Part shown: one piece after another, positions 6,824-10,165 of the stretch
How the letters are laid out: every line of letters begins with the position of its first letter
Numbering within the stretch: the stretch's first letter is position 1
From: Nitrospirales bacterium
GTDB taxonomy: Bacteria; Nitrospirota; Thermodesulfovibrionia; Thermodesulfovibrionales; Dissulfurispiraceae
DNA: 10,165 nt
Assembly (NCBI GenBank): GCA_020846375.1
Contig: JADLDZ010000076.1
Location: forward strand, 1-10,165
Direction: 5' to 3'
Notes under the pieces: model-generated
Told to the model about the DNA's origin: nothing
The model's database searches: none
Seen by the model: the letters and a program-made list of their open reading frames with translations, nothing else
Position numbers and translations under genes: made by a program

Positions 6824-6918
6824 GAATTTTTCCGGACCCTCCAAGGGCTTTTACGGCATCGCGCCTGCATTATTTCTTCAAACGAGGCCCCCGCACTTCC
6901 GTCCCCCTGTCTTTCTAC

Positions 6919-6947
6919 AGCATAAGACAAAAAAATGAGAACGACAA
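6919..6947 (-). promoter_or_regulatory. Predicted sigma70-type promoter for the HpnG-like gene
   Basis: Read on the minus strand, TTGTCG (6942-6947) and TATGCT (6919-6924) are separated by exactly 17 bases. Each matches four of the six consensus bases. The spacer contains a run of seven T. Transcription would start near 6912, leaving a leader of about 90 bases before ATG 6823. The match is moderate and untested. Confidence 0.4.
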
Positions 6948-6970
6948 TACTTTGATACATTCCGCAGAAT

Positions 6971-7097
6971 CCGTCACCCCGGCGGGTCCCGGACTTGGCC
7001 GGGACCGGACTGGGCCGCGCGATCCCTGACAAGCGGGAACAGGCTCGCCGGGTTCCGGAGAAAATAAATGGATTCCGGGTCAAGCCCGGAATGACGG
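6971..7097. repeat. 127-bp palindromic intergenic element with imperfect terminal inverted repeats
   Basis: It starts CCGTCACCCCGG and ends CCGGAATGACGG, which are near-complements. Inside are two perfect 8-bp stems: GGTCCCGG/CCGGGACC (6985-6992 and 6999-7006, loop of 6) and ATTCCGGG/CCCGGAAT (7072-7079 and 7085-7092, loop of 5). The right half resembles the widespread bacterial intergenic repeat of the form GTCATTCCGGG...CCCGGAAT. It has no coding capacity and no clear target-site duplication. It is probably a non-autonomous MITE/REP-like element, present elsewhere in the genome. Confidence 0.65.
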
Positions 7098-7202
7098 CTA
7101 TGGCTTTGCCGCCATTGTCCCATGAATTGTTCTTGAAGTCCATCCCGGTTTCTGGTAGTGATAAAGTATGAGTTCCTTTTTCTGCAAAGGATATTTCTAC
7201 CG

Positions 7203-8390
7203 GTGAGCCTCCGGGAGGTTGCCGCCACATTCCTCCTCCTTCTCTCCGTGGCCTCTGGTGCATACGGCCTTTTTGCCCTTTACTGTGTTCTTGCTTTTTT
7301 TGCCGGAGGGGAGAGGCGGCAGGGGAGAATGCTCGTGATTCCGGTATCGATCCTGAAGCCCCTGAAGGGAATCGATCCAGGACTGAGGGAAAACCTGCTC
7401 AGCTTCTGCAGGCAGGAATACGGAGAGTACGAGGTCGTGCTGGGCTGCACCGACCCTGCCGATCCAGCATTGCCCGTAGCAGAGGAGATCGCGGCAGAAA
7501 AATGGTGTTCCGTCCGCACCGTTGCCGGCGGCCGGTCCCTCGGAGAAAATCAGAAGGTATCCAATCTCCAGGGGCTTGTCGAAGCGGCCCGCTATCCTTT
7601 TCTCGCCATAAGCGACAGCGACATGCGGGTGGATGGGGAATATTTGAGGACAGTTGCGGACGAATACCAGGGTGAGGGCAACGTGGGCCTCGTCACCTCA
7701 CTCTACGTGATCCCGGCACCCGCTACTGCCGGTGCCGCACTGGAGTCCCTTACCCTCGCCCTCGACTTCATCCCTTCTGTTCTTGTGGCGCGGAAGATGG
7801 AGGGGGTTACCTTCGGTCTGGGGGCGTCCCTGTTCCTGTCGCGAAGAGCCCTGGAGGAGATCGGGGGGCTCCCTGCCCTTGCGGAATATCTGGCGGATGA
7901 TTACCAGATCGGCAACAGGCTGTGGAAGATAGGGTACACCGTAGTCCTGTCGCGCTATGTGATGGAAGATGTCGCAGGGGCGATGAGCATCCGTGGACAT
8001 GTCACGCACCAGATACGATGGGCGCGCACCTACCGTGCATGCAGAGGGTGGGGCTTTCTGGGGTACGGGATCACCCACTTCCTCCCACTGGCACTGCTGT
8101 TCCTCGCGGTGCAGGGCCTCACCCCCCTCTCCGGCGCACTGCTCGCAGCGGTTTTCGCCCTGCGCTATACCCTCGCCTTTGCGGTATATGCGCGGGTTAT
8201 ACGGAACAGGGCGTGGCTCAAATGGCTGTTTCTCCTTCCCCTGAAGGACCTGACAAGCTTCTTTCTCTGGTTATGGAGTCTCGGCGGCGGGACGGTCTCC
8301 TGGCGTGGCAGGCGCTACCGCATCATGAAAGGAGGGAGGCTGCGGCCCGCAGGAATGCAGGGCGTATCCTCCCCGGAGGCGCCGCCCTAG
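7203..8390 (+). CDS. hpnI: Hopanoid glycosyltransferase HpnI
   Basis: A family 2-type membrane glycosyltransferase, 395 residues from GTG 7203. HpnI transfers N-acetylglucosamine to bacteriohopanetetrol, the step before deacetylation by HpnK and ring contraction by HpnJ. One N-terminal helix (residues 7-33) is followed by the catalytic domain: PVSILKPLKG (47-56), NQKVSNL (116-122), SDSD (137-140, the metal-binding DxD), ADDYQIG (231-237) and QIRW (270-273, the QxxRW-type acceptor motif). Two to three C-terminal helices (about 290-335 and 340-362) follow. GTG 7203 has AAAGG about 12 bases upstream; GTG 7158 has no ribosome binding site and adds a segment unlike the family. The short tail after RRYRIMKGG is poorly conserved. 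It is separated from the main operon by the minus-strand HpnG-like gene and a repeat element, and no hpnJ or hpnK follows it. Confidence 0.88.
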   Translation: MSLREVAATFLLLLSVASGAYGLFALYCVLAFFAGGERRQGRMLVIPVSILKPLKGIDPGLRENLLSFCRQEYGEYEVVLGCTDPADPALPVAEEIAAEKWCSVRTVAGGRSLGENQKVSNLQGLVEAARYPFLAISDSDMRVDGEYLRTVADEYQGEGNVGLVTSLYVIPAPATAGAALESLTLALDFIPSVLVARKMEGVTFGLGASLFLSRRALEEIGGLPALAEYLADDYQIGNRLWKIGYTVVLSRYVMEDVAGAMSIRGHVTHQIRWARTYRACRGWGFLGYGITHFLPLALLFLAVQGLTPLSGALLAAVFALRYTLAFAVYARVIRNRAWLKWLFLLPLKDLTSFFLWLWSLGGGTVSWRGRRYRIMKGGRLRPAGMQGVSSPEAPP

Positions 8391-8470
8391 GGCGATCCAG
8401 GGAGAGGGGTGAACTATTCGGATTACCGGTGAGATGAACAGAGGTCCGGGGCACTGAAATCTCCTGATTT
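8391..8470. other. Short gap between convergent hpnI and the ABC ATPase gene
   Basis: These 80 bases sit between two gene ends. A weak 5-bp A/T stem followed by T (AAATC TCCT GATTT at about 8458-8471) might help termination, but it is too weak to call a terminator. Base composition becomes visibly less G/C-rich to the right. Confidence 0.3.
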
Positions 8471-9739
8471 TTATTCGAGATACAGCTCTCCGCTGTCATA
8501 ATCATAGGCAAAAAGCTCTGCGTATCTGCCCCAATCGATAGCTGTCTCAAGCTGGTTCCACGCTTCTTCGGTAGTGAAATGGTTTTCCAGAACGTCAATG
8601 AAAAAATCTTCCGTCATCCTGCGTTTCGACGTCGATTGGAGCACCTGCATTATCTGCTTCAGCAATTGAATATTGTGCAAAGCCGTATCCCTGAATAAAT
8701 CCTTTTTCATGAGGGTATCGGCCTCCGAGAATTCCCCGCCCTTGTCCGTGATGATGAAATCACCTTCCCTGATCTCGCCGAAGCCGAGGAACCCCGCGGC
8801 CTCGATGAGAGGGAAGATATCATCAACCTCCATACTGAGGTCGGAGGCGAGAACGGAAATGTCGACTCTGTCCCCCTTGTCATGTACCAGCTCGATCAAT
8901 CCCGCAATGGCGCCGACCTTTCCATGAGGCAGAAACTGATAACGTTCCTTTTCGAGCAGGAAAGGGACTTCCTTTGCCGGTTTGGTAAGAATGGTGAAAA
9001 TCCGGTCCACGGTATACTTGAAATCCCGCGAGTTCTTGTCCCTCTCATGCGGCAGATCGATGAAAACGTCTGCCTTGACCCTGCCGGGATTGTGGCTCAA
9101 GATGATCGCCCTGCCCGCAAGGAACGCTGCTTCCTCGATGTTGTGCGTGACAAAGATGATCGATTTAATGGGCATCTCTTTCTTTAGCCACAAATCGGTC
9201 AACTCTCCCCTCAGATTCTCGGCCGTCAGGATATCGAGGGCCGAAAACGGTTCATCCATGAAAAGAATCTCGGGTTCTATGACCAGGGCTCGCGCTATTC
9301 CTACCCTCTGTCGCATGCCGCCCGAGAGCTCTCTCGGATAGGCGTCTTCAAAGCCGTCCAGTCCAACGACATCGAGCATCTTCACCGATTTTTCCTTTGC
9401 CGCAGGATCGGTAAATCCGTAGGACTTCAAGCCCAGCTCGACGTTTTCAAGCACCGTGAGCCACGGGAAAAGGGCGAAGCTCTGAAATACCATGGCGATC
9501 TTCGGTTGCGCCTTTGTCAGGGGAATGCCGTGATAGAGGATTTCTCCTTTTGACGGAGTGGTCAGGCCCACCAGTATTCTCAGAAGCGTTGATTTGCCGG
9601 CTCCTGAAGGCCCCAGGATCGAGACAAACTCGCCTTCCCTCACCTGGATAGTGATGTCTTCAAGGACGGAAAGCTCTTTGCCGCCGCTCATGGGGTAGGA
9701 TTTCGTGAGGCCTTTTGTCTCAAGGATTATCTCCGCCAT
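8471..9739 (-). CDS. ABC transporter ATPase with C-terminal AAA-associated domain (nitrate/sulfonate/taurine type)
   Basis: A 422-residue cytoplasmic ATPase. Walker A GPSGAGKST at 43-51 (K49), Q-loop Q86, signature LSGGMRQR at 138-145, Walker B ILFMDE at 158-163, D-loop SALD at 166-169 and H-loop H199 are all intact, so it should hydrolyse ATP. The QSFALFPWLTVLENV segment is typical of the NitT/TauT group. Residues from about 240 to the end form an additional domain resembling the AAA-associated C-terminal domain (Pfam AAA_assoc_C), with KVGAIAGLIELV, EVDDIFPLIEAAGFLGFGEI and AIDWGRYAELFAYD as hallmarks. ATG 9739 has AAGGGA 5 bases upstream. The gene begins 12 bases after the permease stop, so they form one operon. 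The substrate cannot be told. It converges on hpnI and is probably unrelated to hopanoids. Confidence 0.92.
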   Translation of the reverse strand: MAEIILETKGLTKSYPMSGGKELSVLEDITIQVREGEFVSILGPSGAGKSTLLRILVGLTTPSKGEILYHGIPLTKAQPKIAMVFQSFALFPWLTVLENVELGLKSYGFTDPAAKEKSVKMLDVVGLDGFEDAYPRELSGGMRQRVGIARALVIEPEILFMDEPFSALDILTAENLRGELTDLWLKKEMPIKSIIFVTHNIEEAAFLAGRAIILSHNPGRVKADVFIDLPHERDKNSRDFKYTVDRIFTILTKPAKEVPFLLEKERYQFLPHGKVGAIAGLIELVHDKGDRVDISVLASDLSMEVDDIFPLIEAAGFLGFGEIREGDFIITDKGGEFSEADTLMKKDLFRDTALHNIQLLKQIMQVLQSTSKRRMTEDFFIDVLENHFTTEEAWNQLETAIDWGRYAELFAYDYDSGELYLE

Positions 9740-9751
9740 GTCCGTCCCTTC

Positions 9752-10165
9752 TTATTCAAGCCTGTATTTCTCCTGCGCAAGGGCAAAAAGCCGTTTCCAG
9801 AGCAGCCGGTTGATGCTGACCACGATAATCGCAATAGCAACGGTGCTCAAAAGCAGCAGACCGAAATTGCCCGATACGGTTGATTCGCTTATGAGGCTTC
9901 CGAGGCCCCTTGTTTTCATCGTCCCGCCTCCGAAGGTGACGTACTCGGAAACGACGCTCGCGTTCCAAGCGCCTCCTGTGGCGGTAATAAGTCCTGTGAC
10001 GAGATAGGGAAAGATGCCTGGAAGAATCAACGTTTTCCACTTGCGCATTCCCTTCACTCCATAGAGCCGGGCTGTCTCTTTCAGGTCCTGCGGGATAGCG
10101 GATGCCCCTGCTATGACGTTGAAAAGGATATACCACTGCGTGCCGAGCAACATCAGAAATATCGA
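9752..10165 (-). CDS. ABC transporter permease, C-terminal part (runs off the right edge)
   Basis: The last 137 residues of a binding-protein-dependent transport permease are visible; the start lies outside the window. The EAA loop that docks on the ATPase is present (ETARLYGVKGMRKWKTLILP, with the conserved Gly and LP). Membrane segments follow in PYLVTGLITATGGAWNASVV and in the LLLLSTVAIAIIVVSINRLL region. The C-terminus, with WKRLFALAQEKYRLE, resembles permeases of the nitrate/sulfonate/taurine group. ATPases with the AAA-associated domain are often paired with double-length permeases of about 570-580 residues; whether this is one cannot be seen here. Confidence 0.9.
   Translation of the reverse strand, partial: SIFLMLLGTQWYILFNVIAGASAIPQDLKETARLYGVKGMRKWKTLILPGIFPYLVTGLITATGGAWNASVVSEYVTFGGGTMKTRGLGSLISESTVSGNFGLLLLSTVAIAIIVVSINRLLWKRLFALAQEKYRLE

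Larger units (their letters stand above)
6824..7202. other. Divergent intergenic region between the HpnG-like gene and hpnI
   Basis: These 379 bases separate two divergent genes, so promoters for both are expected here. They contain a plausible minus-strand promoter (6919-6947) and a palindromic repeat element (6971-7097). No convincing promoter for hpnI was found between the element and GTG 7203; TTGAAG at 7133-7138 lacks a good partner at the right distance. Confidence 0.6.

Noticed and set aside
5783..6925. 380-codon plus-strand open frame antisense to the HpnG-like gene
   Set aside because: It runs through repeats and the complement of a gene with clear nucleosidase motifs; its own translation is low-complexity and rich in Arg, Pro and Ser, with no family features.
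7133..7165. Possible promoter for hpnI (TTGAAG with a TAAAGT-like box)
   Set aside because: The spacing is about 23 bases, or the -10 match is poor at 17; not supportable.
8455..8476. Possible terminator between hpnI and the ABC ATPase gene
   Set aside because: The stem is only 5 bp and A/T-rich with a broken T run; too weak to call.

Overview
The window is most of a hopanoid (bacterial pentacyclic triterpenoid) biosynthesis locus, followed by the end of an unrelated ABC-transporter operon. By eye the DNA is GC-rich, with tightly packed genes, overlapping stop/start codons and several GTG starts. Squalene-hopene cyclase, HpnA, HpnH, an HpnG-like nucleosidase and HpnI together point to a hopanoid-producing, probably Gram-negative bacterium. 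The protein style and the intergenic palindromes recall environmental Nitrospirota or Desulfobacterota-type genomes. That placement is an impression, not a result, and no taxonomic marker gene is present.

Layout, plus strand, 1-5547: the 3' end of an unidentified gene (1-66), a four-helix EamA/SMR-like small transporter (63-524), squalene-hopene cyclase (563-2581), HpnA (2578-3570), a possible 28-codon ORF (3567-3653), HpnH (3665-4669) and a CruF-like carotenoid-hydratase-family membrane protein (4669-5547). Nearly every junction is an overlap of a few bases (GTGA, ATGA or TGATG), so this looks like one translationally coupled operon. 5548-6061 is non-coding: a pyrimidine/purine-rich stretch with hairpins, then about 260 bases I cannot explain.

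6062-6823, minus strand: an HpnG-like phosphorylase/nucleosidase with a plausible sigma70-type promoter at 6919-6947. The 379-base gap between it and HpnI holds a 127-bp palindromic repeat element (6971-7097). HpnI, the glycosyltransferase that adds a sugar to bacteriohopanetetrol, is at 7203-8390 on the plus strand. Converging on it from the right, on the minus strand, are an ABC ATPase with a C-terminal AAA-associated domain (8471-9739) and the C-terminal part of its permease partner (9752 to the window edge). Both are of the nitrate/sulfonate/taurine type.

How the genes fit together (family knowledge): SHC cyclises squalene to hopene/hopanol. HpnH, a radical SAM enzyme, joins a 5'-deoxyadenosyl group to the C30 side chain to give adenosylhopane. 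HpnG removes adenine to give a ribosyl-hopane intermediate on the way to bacteriohopanetetrol. HpnI adds N-acetylglucosamine to the tetrol. HpnA is a conserved SDR of unsettled role. The genes for making squalene (hpnCDE), for the cyclitol-ether steps after HpnI (hpnK, hpnJ) and for export (hpnN) are not in the window. The least explained pieces are the CruF-like protein and the small transporter inside the operon, the possible micro-ORF between hpnA and hpnH, and the two structured intergenic regions. I see no tRNA, rRNA, CRISPR array, transposase or phage gene. I did not find a convincing wholly new system.
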